Below are positions 51,072 through 60,818 of a DNA stretch of 64,000 bases, piece by piece. The stretch comes from Bittarella massiliensis (ex Durand et al. 2017) (GTDB taxonomy: Bacteria; Bacillota; Clostridia; Oscillospirales; Ruminococcaceae): NCBI RefSeq assembly GCF_017566145.1, contig NZ_JABFCL010000013.1:17971-81970 (forward strand), written 5' to 3'. Made by a program: the position numbers and the translations under genes. Numbering within the stretch: position 1 is the stretch's first letter; the number at the start of each line of letters is the position of its first letter. Below the pieces are notes generated by a model. It ran no database searches. It saw only the letters and a list, made by a program, of their open reading frames with translations, and was not told the DNA's origin.

Positions 51072-52340
51072 GTGGCAAAGAACAGTCGGTTGCGGCAGAT
51101 GCTGGGAATGGAGGGCCTCAACCCCGACTTTTTGAAGGTGCTGCAGATCTACCTGTGTTATCTGGTTTTTACCAACCTGCACACCATGTTCATCAACACC
51201 CTGTTTATCAAACTGACGGGGGACAGCGGGGTCACCATGTTCTACAATACGGTGGTCTCTATTTTGGGCCCCTTTTTCACTGTGGCGACGGTGGCCTGTA
51301 TGCGGCGCTTCTCCGCCAAGTTCACCTTTACGGTGGCCATCGCCGATTTTTTGGTGATGTACGTCACCTTTTTTACGGTGATGAACCGGCTGGACGACTT
51401 TGTGGTGCTCATCGCCTTTCTGGCGGCCATGGGACAGTCGTTTTTCTTCATCACCTACGCCAACGCGGTCTCCCAGTTTTCCAGCGAGGGGAACACCGAC
51501 CAGACCGTCTCCTTCATGGCCTTTGCCAGGGGGATTGTCAGTCTGGCCATGCCCTTTCTCTCGGGCTTTCTCATCTCCCGCTTTGAGGGGCTCACCGGCT
51601 ACTATGTGGTCTTTGGCCTCTCGGCGGCGGTGGCGGCGGTGGCCATGTACAAGGTGGTGCGGATGCCCCGCATCGCCTTCAACTCGCAGAAGACCCAGTA
51701 CAAAAAGATGGTGCGCATTGCCGTGCGCTCCCCCCTCTGGCGGATGTTTGTGGCCTCGGAACTGATCAAGGGCTTTCGCTCGGGGGTATTTAACTTCTTT
51801 CTCAACATCCTCCTCTTTCGCATCATCCAGAGCGAGCTGCTGGTGGGGGTCAACAACGTGTTGGTGGGTATCAGTGCCATCCTGGCCAGCTGGGTCTGTG
51901 GGCGGTTGATGAAGCGGGAGAACCGGGTGAAACTGCTGCACATCTCGGTGAGCGTTCTGGTGGCGACCACCGCCTCCCTCTACTGGCAGATGGATGTGAC
52001 CACCATCCTGCTGTTTTCGGCGGTCAACAGCTTCTTCGGCTGCTGGCTGGACAACGGCTACACCAGCATGTTCTACCTGTCGGTGAAAAAGACGCCGGGC
52101 GGCCAGGGCCTTAGCGGGGAGTTTATCACCCTCTCCCAGTTCTGCATGGGCTTTGGCGGCGCCGCCGGCATGGCGGTTATCTCCATGCTGCCCCAGACCA
52201 CTGTGGCCACCATCACCGGCCTTCTGGTGTTGGGAGCCAGCCAGTACATCAGCAATTTCTTGATGAAGACCATGCAGAGACAGATGGACAAAACCGACGC
52301 GCAGAGGGGAGGAGAGACAGTTGATACGATTGCCGGATAA
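51072..52340 (+). CDS. MFS-like membrane protein
   Basis: From GTG 51072 (AGAGGAGG upstream) the 422-residue protein has about twelve hydrophobic segments. It has a major-facilitator-like two-half pattern and a charged central loop (RMPRIAFNSQKTQYKKMVRIAVRSPLW). Its end overlaps trmK by 20 bases. Motif A of MFS sugar transporters is not obvious, so the substrate is unknown. Confidence 0.8.
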   Translation: MAKNSRLRQMLGMEGLNPDFLKVLQIYLCYLVFTNLHTMFINTLFIKLTGDSGVTMFYNTVVSILGPFFTVATVACMRRFSAKFTFTVAIADFLVMYVTFFTVMNRLDDFVVLIAFLAAMGQSFFFITYANAVSQFSSEGNTDQTVSFMAFARGIVSLAMPFLSGFLISRFEGLTGYYVVFGLSAAVAAVAMYKVVRMPRIAFNSQKTQYKKMVRIAVRSPLWRMFVASELIKGFRSGVFNFFLNILLFRIIQSELLVGVNNVLVGISAILASWVCGRLMKRENRVKLLHISVSVLVATTASLYWQMDVTTILLFSAVNSFFGCWLDNGYTSMFYLSVKKTPGGQGLSGEFITLSQFCMGFGGAAGMAVISMLPQTTVATITGLLVLGASQYISNFLMKTMQRQMDKTDAQRGGETVDTIAG

Positions 52341-52977
52341 GCGACTGCAGGCGGTGGCGGCTCTGGTGCCCTCGGGCACGGCGGCCGACATCGGCTGTGA
52401 CCACGGCTACCTGATCTGCCACCTGGTGGAGAGCGGGCGGGTCACCAAGGGCTATGCCTGTGATATTTCGGAGCCTTCGCTGCAGAAGGCGCGGCGACTG
52501 GCCGAGCGAAACGGCCTGGCGGTGAGCTGCATCTGCACCGACGGGCTGCAGGGGGTGCCCGAGACCGACACCGTCATCGCCGCGGGGATGGGGGGCGAGC
52601 TGATCGCCAGCATCATCCTCGCCGACGAGCGGCTCAGGGCGCCGGGCAAGACACTGGTGCTGCAGCCCATGAGCCGGGCCGGCCAGCTGCGCATCGACCT
52701 GTACAAGGCCGGGTTTGAGCTGGTGAAGGAGCAGGTGGTCTGTGACCGCGGCCGGGTCTACACGGTGATGCTGGCGGCCTATGCGGGAGAGCCCAAGCGA
52801 ATTTCCCCCCTCATGAGTTTGGTGGGCCTCATCCCCCTGAGTGCGGGGGAGGAACGAGCCCTCTACTACGAAAAGGTGTTGGGGCAGCTCTACAGCCAGA
52901 AACAGGGGTTGATGGCCCAGGGGAAGGACGCCGCCCACATCGAAGAGCTGATCGTGGAGATCAAAAAGCTGTATTGA
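52321..52977 (+). CDS. trmK: tRNA (adenine22-N1)-methyltransferase
   Basis: The 218-residue protein has the TrmK AdoMet site ADIGCDHGYLICHLVESGRVTKGYACDISEPSLQKA and the DTVIAAGMGGELIASIILAD segment. TrmK methylates A22 of tRNA in Firmicutes. Start is TTG 52321, with GGGAGGAGAG upstream. In many Firmicutes trmK adjoins a Nif3 gene; here Nif3 lies 3.3 kb downstream. Confidence 0.9.
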   Translation: MIRLPDKRLQAVAALVPSGTAADIGCDHGYLICHLVESGRVTKGYACDISEPSLQKARRLAERNGLAVSCICTDGLQGVPETDTVIAAGMGGELIASIILADERLRAPGKTLVLQPMSRAGQLRIDLYKAGFELVKEQVVCDRGRVYTVMLAAYAGEPKRISPLMSLVGLIPLSAGEERALYYEKVLGQLYSQKQGLMAQGKDAAHIEELIVEIKKLY

Positions 52978-52988
52978 GCGCGCAACGG

Positions 52989-53029
52989 GCGGTCCTCCTA
53001 GCCAGTCTCGCTGGCGGAGGGCCGCTTTT
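52989..53029 (+). terminator. terminator downstream of trmK
   Basis: GCGGTCCTCC pairs with GGAGGGCCGC around CCAG/CTGG, followed by TTTT. Confidence 0.85.
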
Positions 53030-53071
53030 GCCCTGTATTTTTACAGCGAAAAAGAAGGGAGAGATTTTTGG

Positions 53072-54388
53072 ATGAGGAGAGGGAGGTGGCAGGCCTGGCT
53101 GTTGGCGCTGGCGCTGGCGGCGGGCAGTCTGACCGGCTGTCAACAGAGGGGCGGAGCTGAGGTCTCCCCGCCGGAGGGGGAGGCCTCGCCGCCGGTCTCC
53201 GCCGCCCAGCCGCCGGAGGGCGCGCTGGCCACCGTGCAGACAGACAGCGCCGGGCTGCTGGACATTGCCAAACAGCTGTTGACCAAATATGCTGTCGACC
53301 AGGGGGTCCAACTGACCCCTGACTACCCCAGAAACATACTGGCCGGCGGGCGGGAGGAGTACACCGCCGAACTGGGATTCACCCTCTCGGGCGACGGGGG
53401 AACCCCCGGCCTGCTGGCCGGCTGCCTGGGCGACGGGCTAAGCGGCGTCGCTCAGATGCGGATTGTCCGCTACGGGGCGGACGGGTATGCCCTCGTCGAA
53501 CTGGGCAACTTGGTGGAGGCTGGCGACCTGCCCCCCTACGACGGCCCCGACTACGCTCTGGGCGCCGCCCAGGCCGATGCGGCGGCCGTCCGGGCCAAGC
53601 GGGGCTGGGACGGGCGCTGCCAGTACCGCACCGGCCTCTATCAGAGGGAGCCCACTCTGGAAATCAGCTACAACGGCGGGTTGGAGTGGGTAAAGGGCCC
53701 GCTGGCAGTGGCCAAACTGTACAGCCCCGACCAGCAGACCCAGGAGTTTGTGCCGCCAGGGGCGGTCTGGGTCACCCAGGAGAAGACGGCCATCTTCTAC
53801 CAGGACGGCGAGGAGATGAAGGCCCTGCTCTCAAGCGATCAGGGGGCGAGCTGGGAGGAGACGGCGGTGGCCTCTTCGGGGGCGGAGACCCGCTTTCGCG
53901 CCATCGGCTTTTGGAGCGACACCGGCGGCTATGCGGTCTTTAGCGCTGGGCGGACCATGAGCCAAGAGGGCTGCAGCGTCTATCTGACCGCCGACGGGGG
54001 CAAGACCTGGCGGCCCACCGCCACCCCCGCCGCCCAGGGAAAGACCAGTTTGGTGATCGGCGCCAAATTTGTCAGCGAGAAGGTGGGCTTTCTCTGCTAC
54101 CGGCCGGAAAACGGGTTGCCCTGCCTCTACCGCACCGATGACGGGGGCGAGCGCTGGCGGCGGTGCGAGGTGGCCCTCCCCGCCGAGTACGAGGGAGTTT
54201 ACGGGGCGGTGCAGCCGCCAATTTTTGACGGGCAGTACGGGTTGCTGCCGGTGGCCCAGGGGGATGATGGGGACGCCGCCGAGACCGCCCTCTGGTTTGC
54301 CAGCGACGACTGGGGGGAGCACTGGAGCCTCTGCAGCGAGGGCTTTCCCGACGAGCTGTTGAGCCAGCGGCGGGAGAATTTGGGGTGA
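53072..54388 (+). CDS. lipoprotein with Asp-box (sialidase-like) repeats
   Basis: A lipobox (LTGCQQR) and a Pro/Glu linker lead to a beta-rich body. At least four Asp-box motifs of the S-x-D-x-G-x-x-W type are visible: SSDQGASWEE, TADGGKTWRP, RTDDGGERWRR, SDDWGEHWSL. These mark a beta-propeller of the BNR/sialidase type, which may serve binding without hydrolysis; no catalytic sialidase triad was identified. Surface-exposed location. Confidence 0.8.
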   Translation: MRRGRWQAWLLALALAAGSLTGCQQRGGAEVSPPEGEASPPVSAAQPPEGALATVQTDSAGLLDIAKQLLTKYAVDQGVQLTPDYPRNILAGGREEYTAELGFTLSGDGGTPGLLAGCLGDGLSGVAQMRIVRYGADGYALVELGNLVEAGDLPPYDGPDYALGAAQADAAAVRAKRGWDGRCQYRTGLYQREPTLEISYNGGLEWVKGPLAVAKLYSPDQQTQEFVPPGAVWVTQEKTAIFYQDGEEMKALLSSDQGASWEETAVASSGAETRFRAIGFWSDTGGYAVFSAGRTMSQEGCSVYLTADGGKTWRPTATPAAQGKTSLVIGAKFVSEKVGFLCYRPENGLPCLYRTDDGGERWRRCEVALPAEYEGVYGAVQPPIFDGQYGLLPVAQGDDGDAAETALWFASDDWGEHWSLCSEGFPDELLSQRRENLG

Positions 54389-54465
54389 TCAAAAGGGGGG
54401 CCAACTGGGCCAGGATGAAGTGCGGCTCCCCTTTTCTCCCCCTCTCTCCGTGGATGGCCGGGGAA

Positions 54466-54509
54466 AAAACAGGGGCCGCTCTTCTAAAAAGGGAGCGGCC
54501 CCTGTTTTT
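54466..54509. terminator. bidirectional terminator between convergent genes
   Basis: AAAACAGGGGCCGCTC pairs with its complement around an 11-base loop; T runs follow on both strands, ending the Asp-box gene and possibly the leftward nitrilase gene. Confidence 0.9.
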
Positions 54510-54639
54510 CATGTTGCGCTTCTAAGTGCGCCCAGAGCGAGTGGGAGGGAGAGGAGGTTTCCCCTTTTGAAAAGGGGGCTGAACTGCTGCCAGGAGGGTG
54601 AGGCGGCCCTGATTGGCGGGGAGGTTGTCACCTGCCCCC

Positions 54640-55524
54640 CTACTCCCGGCGGTCGTCCCGGAGAAAGGGGGGCGCAATCGCTGTGTCAGTCAAGAGACTG
54701 TATTTCGAGGGCCGCCGGTACGCGTTTCCGTGCACCTCCCTCTCGCGGTAACGGCGCAGCTGCTCGAGGTCGAGTTCGGCCATGTAAATGCCCTCCTCGT
54801 CCCCCGCTTGGCAGATGCAGGTATCTCGGGATTCCTCCCCCTCCGGGAGGTAGGCCACCCCGTCAAAGACGCTGGAGTGACCGTTGCAATCCGGCGCAGC
54901 GGCGGGGTAGTTGCAGGTGGCGATCGCCAGCATGTTTTCGTACGCCCTGCCGCGGAGTTGTGAGAGGCGGTTGATCTCCATGGGACAGGCGTTGGGGACC
55001 AGGATTAGCTCAGCCCCCTTGAGCATCAGAATTCTGGCGCTTTCGGGGAATTCTCTGTCGTAGCAGATCATCGCCCCCACGCGCACCTCGCCGCAGGCGG
55101 TGTCGAGTCCGGCGACAAAGAAATCCTCGCCGGGCGTCAGATCCCGCTCTGCCCCAAAGTCGCAGGTGTGCACCTTGGCGTAGACGAGTTTGCGCTCTCC
55201 GAACCGGTCGAAGAGGACGAGCGAATTGCGGGGGCGGTTTTCGCATTCCTCCAAAATGGTGATGCCGATCGCCATCTCCAGCTCTTCGGCAAGGCGGCCA
55301 AAGGCCTTGACAAATGCGCCATCTGCCGGGACAGCCTCTTTCAGCCACTCGCCCACAGGGCGGCCATAGAGGTTGTACCCGTTGCTCCACATCTCGGGAA
55401 ACAGGGCGATGTCAGCTCCCCTCTCTTTGGCCTCTCGGCAGCGCCGCAGCCCCTTGTCAAGGGCTTCCTCCAGGGTGGCGCAGGGAGCTATCTGCAACAG
55501 GGCTATTTTCAGCGAGCTTTCCAT
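54640..55524 (-). CDS. carbon-nitrogen hydrolase (nitrilase superfamily)
   Basis: The 294-residue enzyme shows the nitrilase triad: Glu44 in LFPEMWSNGY, Lys117 in YAKVHTCDF, and Cys154 in AMICYDREFPE. It belongs to the amidase-type branch that hydrolyses amide or carbamoyl bonds; the substrate is not predictable. ATG 55524 is chosen; the longer open frame lacks a ribosome site. It is transcribed towards the Asp-box lipoprotein gene. Confidence 0.85.
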   Translation of the reverse strand: MESSLKIALLQIAPCATLEEALDKGLRRCREAKERGADIALFPEMWSNGYNLYGRPVGEWLKEAVPADGAFVKAFGRLAEELEMAIGITILEECENRPRNSLVLFDRFGERKLVYAKVHTCDFGAERDLTPGEDFFVAGLDTACGEVRVGAMICYDREFPESARILMLKGAELILVPNACPMEINRLSQLRGRAYENMLAIATCNYPAAAPDCNGHSSVFDGVAYLPEGEESRDTCICQAGDEEGIYMAELDLEQLRRYREREVHGNAYRRPSKYSLLTDTAIAPPFLRDDRRE

Positions 55525-55730
55525 TGGCTGTGGCCTCCTATTTGGTCGATTTGCGCAGCGCCCCAAGGGTTTCCCTGTCATAAAGGCATTCTCTCTGTCG
55601 GGCGCAGGTGGCTTTTGTCCATTCTATCACGCCGGCCTGGACGCCGCAAGGCCGGCGGGCAAAACAGACGGGCCCTCCCAACCCCCGACGGGCCCGGCGC
55701 TTTGCCGCCTACGATTTTGGCGGGGGATGT
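55525..55730. other. upstream region of the nitrilase gene, no gene
   Basis: About 200 bases between the nitrilase start and the repeat cluster carry no supported gene. Confidence 0.4.
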
Positions 55731-56047
55731 GGTATAATAGCCGCAGAGCAGCTATTATACCTGAGGATGGCCAGGCAGATGCGCAAACTGCGTTTGCTCC
55801 CTGCCTGATGGCCAAATACCGCTGCACGCTCCGCGTTTGCGGTATTATTTCCGCAGAGCGGCTATTATACCGGATGGCCGGGCAGATGCGCAAACTGCGT
55901 TTGCTCCCTGCCTGATGGCCAAATACCGCTGTGCGCTCCGCGTTTGCGGTATTATTTCCGCAGAGCGGCTATTATACCTGGAGATGGCCAGCGGATGCGC
56001 AAACTGCGTTTGCTCCCGCCCCATGGCCAAATACCGCTGCAAAGACG
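55731..56047 (+). repeat. three tandem copies of a hairpin-rich repeat
   Basis: The units start at CCGCAGAGC(A/G)GCTATTATACC (55741, 55851 and 55958; periods 110 and 107) and continue through GATGCGCAAACTGCGTTTGCTCCC and ATGGCCAAATACCGCTG to GCGGTATTATT. Each unit holds the perfect hairpin GCAAAC-TGC-GTTTGC and a GGTAT...ATACC arm pair at the junction. A reversed copy lies at 40200-40325. No reading frame is conserved through them. Confidence 0.85.
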
Positions 56048-56237
56048 GGCGGCTGTGAACCCGCTTTTTGCCTCTGCCAGACTGGCCGCCCTCCCTTTCC
56101 CATGAGGAAAGGCGGCGGATAAATCCCCTTCAGCGCCAAAAGGCAGGGGGGCGCTTGGACGGTTTGCGGCCCCGCCGGGCCGTGTCAAATAGATGATTTT
56201 CGCGGGCAATCCCGCTTTTTGGAAAAGGAGTACGAGT

Positions 56238-56987
56238 ATGCGCGTCAAAGAGATATTGGCACTGCTGGAGGAGCACTGTCCCACCGCCTTGGCCGAGAGC
56301 TGGGACAATGTGGGCCTTTTGATCGGGGACGGAGAAGCCGGGGTGACCGGGGTGGAACTGGCCCTGGACGTCACCGGCGGGGTCATCGACTCGGCCCTGT
56401 CCCACGGGGCCAACCTGATTGTAACCCACCACCCGGTCATCTTCGGCGGTCTGCACCGGCTGGAGGCCGGGTCGCTGCCCCACCGTCTGGCGGTGGAGGG
56501 GCTGTCGGTCATCTCGATGCACACCAACCTGGACATCGCCCAGGGCGGGGTCAACGACTGTCTGGCCGCTGCGGTGGGGCTGGAGCAGCTGGCCCCCTTT
56601 CGCCCCGACGGGCTGGGCCGCATCGGCCGGTTGGCGCGGCCTTTGGCCCCGGCGGCCTTTGCCTCGCAGGTAAAGAGCGCCCTGGGCGCCCCCGGGGTGC
56701 GCTGTGCCCCGGGGCACAGCGCGGTGGGGACGGTGGCTCTCTGCAGCGGGGCCATGGACAGCGGCATGGTGGAGGAGGCCCAGGCCCTGGGGGCCGACGC
56801 CCTCCTCACCGGCGAGTGCAAGTACCACGAGTTTTTAGAGGCCGCCCACCGGGGGATCACCCTGGTGGCGGCGGGACATTTTGCCACCGAACAGGTGGTG
56901 CTGCCCGCCCTGCAGGCGCTGCTGGAGCGGGCGGGGGTGGAGCCGGTCTTCCCCTCGACCCAAGAGGATGTGGAGGTGTTTTTCTAA
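56238..56987 (+). CDS. Nif3-like dinuclear-metal protein
   Basis: The 249-residue protein has the Nif3 signatures: AESWDNVGLLIGD, LIVTHHPVIFGG, SMHTNLDIAQGGVNDCLA and a C-terminal ADALLTGECKYHEFLEAAHRGITLVAAGHFATEQ. The histidines and acidic residues bind two metals. The biochemical role in bacteria is still debated. Stop TAA overlaps the ATG of rqcH. Confidence 0.9.
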   Translation: MRVKEILALLEEHCPTALAESWDNVGLLIGDGEAGVTGVELALDVTGGVIDSALSHGANLIVTHHPVIFGGLHRLEAGSLPHRLAVEGLSVISMHTNLDIAQGGVNDCLAAAVGLEQLAPFRPDGLGRIGRLARPLAPAAFASQVKSALGAPGVRCAPGHSAVGTVALCSGAMDSGMVEEAQALGADALLTGECKYHEFLEAAHRGITLVAAGHFATEQVVLPALQALLERAGVEPVFPSTQEDVEVFF

Positions 56988-58750
56988 TGGCCCTGGACGC
57001 ACTGACCCTCCACCTGCTCTGCGGCGAACTGCGCCAAAAGGTGCTGGGGGGGCGAATCACCAAGATTCACCAGCTCTCGAAGGAGGAGCTGGTGCTCACC
57101 CTCTCGGGACAGGGGGAGATCGGGGGGAAACTCTTTCTCTCGGCCCGGGCCGACGCGCCCCGCATCCACCTGACCGGGGAGCAGTACCCCAACCCCGCCA
57201 CCCCGCCCATGTTCTGCATGCTGCTGCGCAAGCACCTCTCCGGCGGGCGGCTGGTGGACATCCGCCAGCCCGAAGGGGAGCGCATTGCCTTTTTGGACTT
57301 TGACTGCCGAAACGAGATCGGCGACGCGGTGCGCTTAAGCCTGGTCATCGAGATCATGGGCCGCCACTCCAATATCGTCCTCCTCGCCGAGGACGGCACC
57401 ATCCTGGACGCGGTGAAGCGGGTGGACATGAGCATGTCCTCGGTGCGGCAGATCCTGCCCACCGGAAAGTACGCCCTTCCCCCGGCACAAAACAAGCTCT
57501 GGCTCCTCTCTCACAGCAAGGAGGAGCTGGCCGAGGCGGTGGCCGCTCGCTTTGACGGGGACCTGCACCGGGCCTGCATGAAGACCCTGGCCGGTATCTC
57601 GCCGGTGGTGGCGGGGGAGATCGAGCACTACGTCACCAAGGGGGAGCCCTGCGGGGAGCTCTCCCCCGCCCAGCTGGACCGGCTGCGGTTCTTCCTGGGC
57701 CAGATACAGGAGACGGTCCGCTCAGGGGACTGCGCCCCCACGGTGGTGCTGGACGCGCAGAAGGCCCCCAAGGACTTCTCCTTTATGGAACTGCACCAGT
57801 TTGGCTACCCCTTTGAGACCCGACATTACCCCGCACTGGGGGAGATGCTCGACGCCTTTTACACCGGGAAGGACGCCTACCACCGGGTCAAGCAGCGCTC
57901 GGCCGACCTTTTTCACCTGCTGATGGGGCGCATTGAGCGCATTGAGCGCCGGGTGGCCGCCCAAAGAGAGGAGCTGAGCGCCTGCGCCAAGCGGGAGGAA
58001 CTGCGGGTCTGCGGCGACCTGCTGCAGAGCGCCCTCTACCAAATACAGAAGGGCGACCGGGTGGCCGCGGTGCCAAACTATTACAGCGAGGCGGGGGAGA
58101 CGGTGGAAATCCCCCTGGATGCGCGGCTGACCCCGGCCCAAAACGCCCAGGCCTACTACAAAAAATACCGCAAGCTCTGCACCGCAGAGGAGAAGCTCAA
58201 AGCTCTCATTCAACAGGGGGAGGAGGAGATTCGCTACCTGGAGAGCGTCTTTGACAGCCTGACCCGGGCCACCGGAGAGGACGAACTGGCGGTCATCCGC
58301 CAGGAGCTCTGCGACCAGGGCTACCTGCGCCGGGCTGGAAAGAGGGGGAACCGCCCCAAGATGCGGGGTCCCCTGGAATTTGTTCTCGACGACGGCTATA
58401 CCTTGCTGGTGGGGCGAAACAACACCCAAAACGACCAGCTCACCACCAAGTTGGCCGAGAGGAGCGACATCTGGTTTCACACCAAGGACATCGCCGGCAG
58501 CCACGCCATCTTGCTGACGGGGGGGGAGGACTTCGACGCCATTCCGGTGCGGGCCTTCACCCAGGCGGCCACCATCGCCGCCACCCACTCCAAAGCAGGG
58601 GACGCCGCCCAGGTGGCGGTGGATTACACGTTGGTGAAAAACATCAAAAAGCCCGCCGGCGCCAAGCCGGGGATGGTGGTGTTCGAGCAAAACTACTCGG
58701 CCTATGTCACCCCCGACCCGGACCTCTGCCGCCGGCTGCAGAAGAAGTGA
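56987..58750 (+). CDS. rqcH: RqcH (NFACT-family ribosome quality control factor)
   Basis: This 587-residue protein has an NFACT-N domain ([29 protein letters not shown]), a long coiled-coil middle ([39 protein letters not shown]) and an NFACT-R domain ([39 protein letters not shown]). RqcH binds obstructed 50S subunits and adds alanine tails. A fibronectin-binding label used for homologues is historic. It is coupled to the Nif3 gene. Confidence 0.95.
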   Translation: MALDALTLHLLCGELRQKVLGGRITKIHQLSKEELVLTLSGQGEIGGKLFLSARADAPRIHLTGEQYPNPATPPMFCMLLRKHLSGGRLVDIRQPEGERIAFLDFDCRNEIGDAVRLSLVIEIMGRHSNIVLLAEDGTILDAVKRVDMSMSSVRQILPTGKYALPPAQNKLWLLSHSKEELAEAVAARFDGDLHRACMKTLAGISPVVAGEIEHYVTKGEPCGELSPAQLDRLRFFLGQIQETVRSGDCAPTVVLDAQKAPKDFSFMELHQFGYPFETRHYPALGEMLDAFYTGKDAYHRVKQRSADLFHLLMGRIERIERRVAAQREELSACAKREELRVCGDLLQSALYQIQKGDRVAAVPNYYSEAGETVEIPLDARLTPAQNAQAYYKKYRKLCTAEEKLKALIQQGEEEIRYLESVFDSLTRATGEDELAVIRQELCDQGYLRRAGKRGNRPKMRGPLEFVLDDGYTLLVGRNNTQNDQLTTKLAERSDIWFHTKDIAGSHAILLTGGEDFDAIPVRAFTQAATIAATHSKAGDAAQVAVDYTLVKNIKKPAGAKPGMVVFEQNYSAYVTPDPDLCRRLQKK

Positions 58751-58764
58751 GAGGAGAGAGCGCT

Positions 58765-59181
58765 GTGAAATCCCACCGCAAAGAGCTACACGTTCACCTG
58801 CCTGCCCGGCGGGGGCTGGTGAACATCACCCCCCAGGTGCAGCAGGCCATCGACGAGAGCGGGGTCAGAGAGGGGCTCTGCCTGGTCAATGCCATGAACA
58901 TCACCGCCAGTGTCTTTATCAACGACGACGAGGCGGGTCTCCACCGGGACTACGAGCGCTGGCTGGAGCGTCTGGCCCCGGAAAAGCCATACAGCCAGTA
59001 CGACCACAACGGCTTTGAGGACAATGCCGACGCCCATCTCAAGCGCACCGTCATGGGGCGGGAGGTGGTCTGCGCCATCACCGGCGGCCGGCTGGACTTC
59101 GGCACCTGGGAACAGATTTTTTACTTTGAGTTTGACGGGATGCGGGACAAGCGGGTCCTAATCAAGATCATCGGCGAGTAG
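58765..59181 (+). CDS. YjbQ/UPF0047 family protein
   Basis: From GTG 58765 (GAGAGGAGAG upstream) 138 residues match the YjbQ family: [38 protein letters not shown], then [36 protein letters not shown]. YjbQ has been called a secondary thiamine-phosphate synthase. The histidines in [11 protein letters not shown] are a likely metal site. Confidence 0.9.
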   Translation: MKSHRKELHVHLPARRGLVNITPQVQQAIDESGVREGLCLVNAMNITASVFINDDEAGLHRDYERWLERLAPEKPYSQYDHNGFEDNADAHLKRTVMGREVVCAITGGRLDFGTWEQIFYFEFDGMRDKRVLIKIIGE

Positions 59182-59189
59182 AGAGGGGG

Positions 59190-60206
59190 ATGGCCGTGGC
59201 CAAGAGCGGGGGACAGAAGGGGCGGCTGCTGGCCCTGCGGGAGATCTTTTTGCGCCAGACCGACGAGGAGCACGGCCTCACCCTGGCCCAGCTGCAGGGG
59301 GAGTTGGAGGGGCGGGGGCTGGCCGCCGAGCGCAAGAGCCTCTACGACGACATCGAGACCCTGCGCCTCTACGGGCTGGATGTGGTGCGGGAGGGGCGGC
59401 GCTACTTTGTGGCCGAGCGCCCCTTTCAGCTGCCTGAACTGAAGCTGCTGGTGGACGCAGTGCAGGCCTGCAAGTTCATTACCCGGCGCAAATCCGACCA
59501 GCTCATCGGCAAGGTGGAGGGGCTCTGCAGCGCCCACCAGGCCCGCCAGCTGCAGCGGCAGGTCTATGTGGCCGGCCGGGTCAAGACCGAGAACGAGGCG
59601 GTCTACTTCAATGTGGACGCCCTGCACGGGGCCATCTCCCAGGAGGTGCAGGTCTCCTTTGTCTACGAGGAGTGGGCCCTGGCCCCCGGAGGGCGGCGGT
59701 TTGTCCGCCGGGCCCGCCGGGAGGGACAGGCTTACTGGGTCAGCCCCTGGGCCCTCACCTGGGATGACGAGAATTACTACCTCATCGCCTTTGACGGCCG
59801 GGCGGGGGCCATCCGCCACTACCGGGTGGACAAGATGGCCCACATCCGCCTGCTGCCGGAGGCGCCCCGGGAGGGGGCTGACGCCTTTGCCAATTTCGAC
59901 ATGGGCGCTTACTCCAAAGGGGTATTTGGGATGTTTGGCGGGGAGGAGGAGACGCTGCTGCTCTGGTTTGCCACCGCCCTGGCGGGGGTGGTGGCCGACC
60001 GCTTCGGCCCCGAGACCCCCCTGCGCCCTGTGGGGGAGGGGTTTGCCGTGCGGGTCAAGGTGCGGGTCAGTCCCCAGTTTTGGTCCTGGATCTTCGGCCT
60101 GGGGGCCGGGGCGCGCATCCTCGAGCCGCCGGGGGCGGTGAGCGCCTATCTGCGCTATGCCAGAGAGGCTTTGGCTCCCTACGGGGAGGGAAAAGAGAAT
60201 TTGTAG
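59190..60206 (+). CDS. WYL-domain transcriptional regulator
   Basis: The 338-residue protein begins with a winged helix (LALREIFLRQTDEEHGLTLAQLQGELEGRGLAAERKSLYDDIETLRLYGLDV), continues into a WYL domain (VSPWALTWDDENYYLIAFDG...RHYRVDKMAHI) and ends in a WCX-type domain. WYL regulators often control stress or defence genes through a nucleic-acid or ligand signal. ATG 59190 follows GAGAGGGG; GTG 59196 is an alternative. Confidence 0.9.
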   Translation: MAVAKSGGQKGRLLALREIFLRQTDEEHGLTLAQLQGELEGRGLAAERKSLYDDIETLRLYGLDVVREGRRYFVAERPFQLPELKLLVDAVQACKFITRRKSDQLIGKVEGLCSAHQARQLQRQVYVAGRVKTENEAVYFNVDALHGAISQEVQVSFVYEEWALAPGGRRFVRRARREGQAYWVSPWALTWDDENYYLIAFDGRAGAIRHYRVDKMAHIRLLPEAPREGADAFANFDMGAYSKGVFGMFGGEEETLLLWFATALAGVVADRFGPETPLRPVGEGFAVRVKVRVSPQFWSWIFGLGAGARILEPPGAVSAYLRYAREALAPYGEGKENL

Positions 60207-60211
60207 AGAGG

Positions 60212-60239
60212 GGAGACAGCTGCAGCTGTCTCCTTTTTT
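60212..60239 (+). terminator. terminator of the WYL gene
   Basis: A perfect palindrome GGAGACAGCTG / CAGCTGTCTCC is followed by TTTTTT. Confidence 0.9.
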
Positions 60240-60353
60240 GTTGTGTTCTGGGAAAAATGCGCAACCGAGAAAACAGTCCGTTTTATAGGACAGTTGATTT
60301 TGTATACTGGTGGTAGAGAGAACAAAACCAATGACCTGTGAGGAGGACGGAAG

Positions 60354-60494
60354 ATGGATTGCGAGATTCGCTATGTGAACGGCCACGTGGAAGTGTATGA
60401 CAGGGGCGGGAGATTTCAATTTTCCGCCGACACCGAGCAGGAGGCCCTGCGGGACTTGCGGGACGGCTGGCTGCTGCCCGACCGGGCCGCGTAA
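60354..60494 (+). CDS. 46-residue small protein
   Basis: ATG 60354, seven bases after GAGGAGG, opens a 46-residue reading (MDCEIRYVNGHVEVYDRGGRFQFSADTEQEALRDLRDGWLLPDRAA). The pattern I.YVNGHVEV....G.F..SADT..EA....RD resembles a common tiny Clostridia protein. It is followed by a HIRAN-type gene and may be co-transcribed. Confidence 0.65.
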   Translation: MDCEIRYVNGHVEVYDRGGRFQFSADTEQEALRDLRDGWLLPDRAA

Positions 60495-60510
60495 AGAGGG
60501 GGAATGGCAG

Positions 60511-60813
60511 ATGAAGAAAAAGGACTTTGTGACCGTTGTGGGGGGAAAGCACTACCTGGGAACCGGTGTGTTTTTTCCCGGGCAGGAGCTCATTTGCAAA
60601 AAGGAGCCACAAAACGCCCACGATGCCGAGGCCATCTGGGTGGGCTTGAACCCCAGCTGCCAGGCGGGGTATCTGGCCAACAGCCCCTACACGGTGGCCA
60701 GGGGGACCATGAGCGCCGGCCGCCTCTACGACCGGGTGCCCGACAGGTTTCGGGTGCGGGTGCTCTTTGTGGCGGGGAGTCAGGTGATCTGCCGGGTCTG
60801 CCGGGAAAAGTAG
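60511..60813 (+). CDS. HIRAN-domain protein
   Basis: The 100-residue protein is a stand-alone HIRAN domain: GTGVFFPGQELICKKEPQNAHDAEAIWVGL, AGYLANSPYTV. HIRAN modules bind single-stranded DNA ends in repair helicases, and stand-alone bacterial copies have no known role. ATG 60511 follows AGAGGGGG. Confidence 0.85.
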   Translation: MKKKDFVTVVGGKHYLGTGVFFPGQELICKKEPQNAHDAEAIWVGLNPSCQAGYLANSPYTVARGTMSAGRLYDRVPDRFRVRVLFVAGSQVICRVCREK

Positions 60814-60818
60814 GGCGG

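Noticed and set aside
50937..52391. 484-codon leftward open frame
   Set aside because: Antisense to the MFS-like gene; His- and Gly-rich shadow translation.
55731..56047. CRISPR array
   Set aside because: Units are ~108 bp and near-identical throughout, with no short repeats separated by unique spacers; no cas genes nearby.
56219..56986. N-terminal extension of the rqcH frame
   Set aside because: It overlaps the Nif3 gene in another frame and is Gly/Arg-rich; rqcH starts at the ATG overlapping the Nif3 stop.
59121..60419. 432-codon leftward open frame
   Set aside because: Antisense to the WYL regulator; no family pattern and no start signal.
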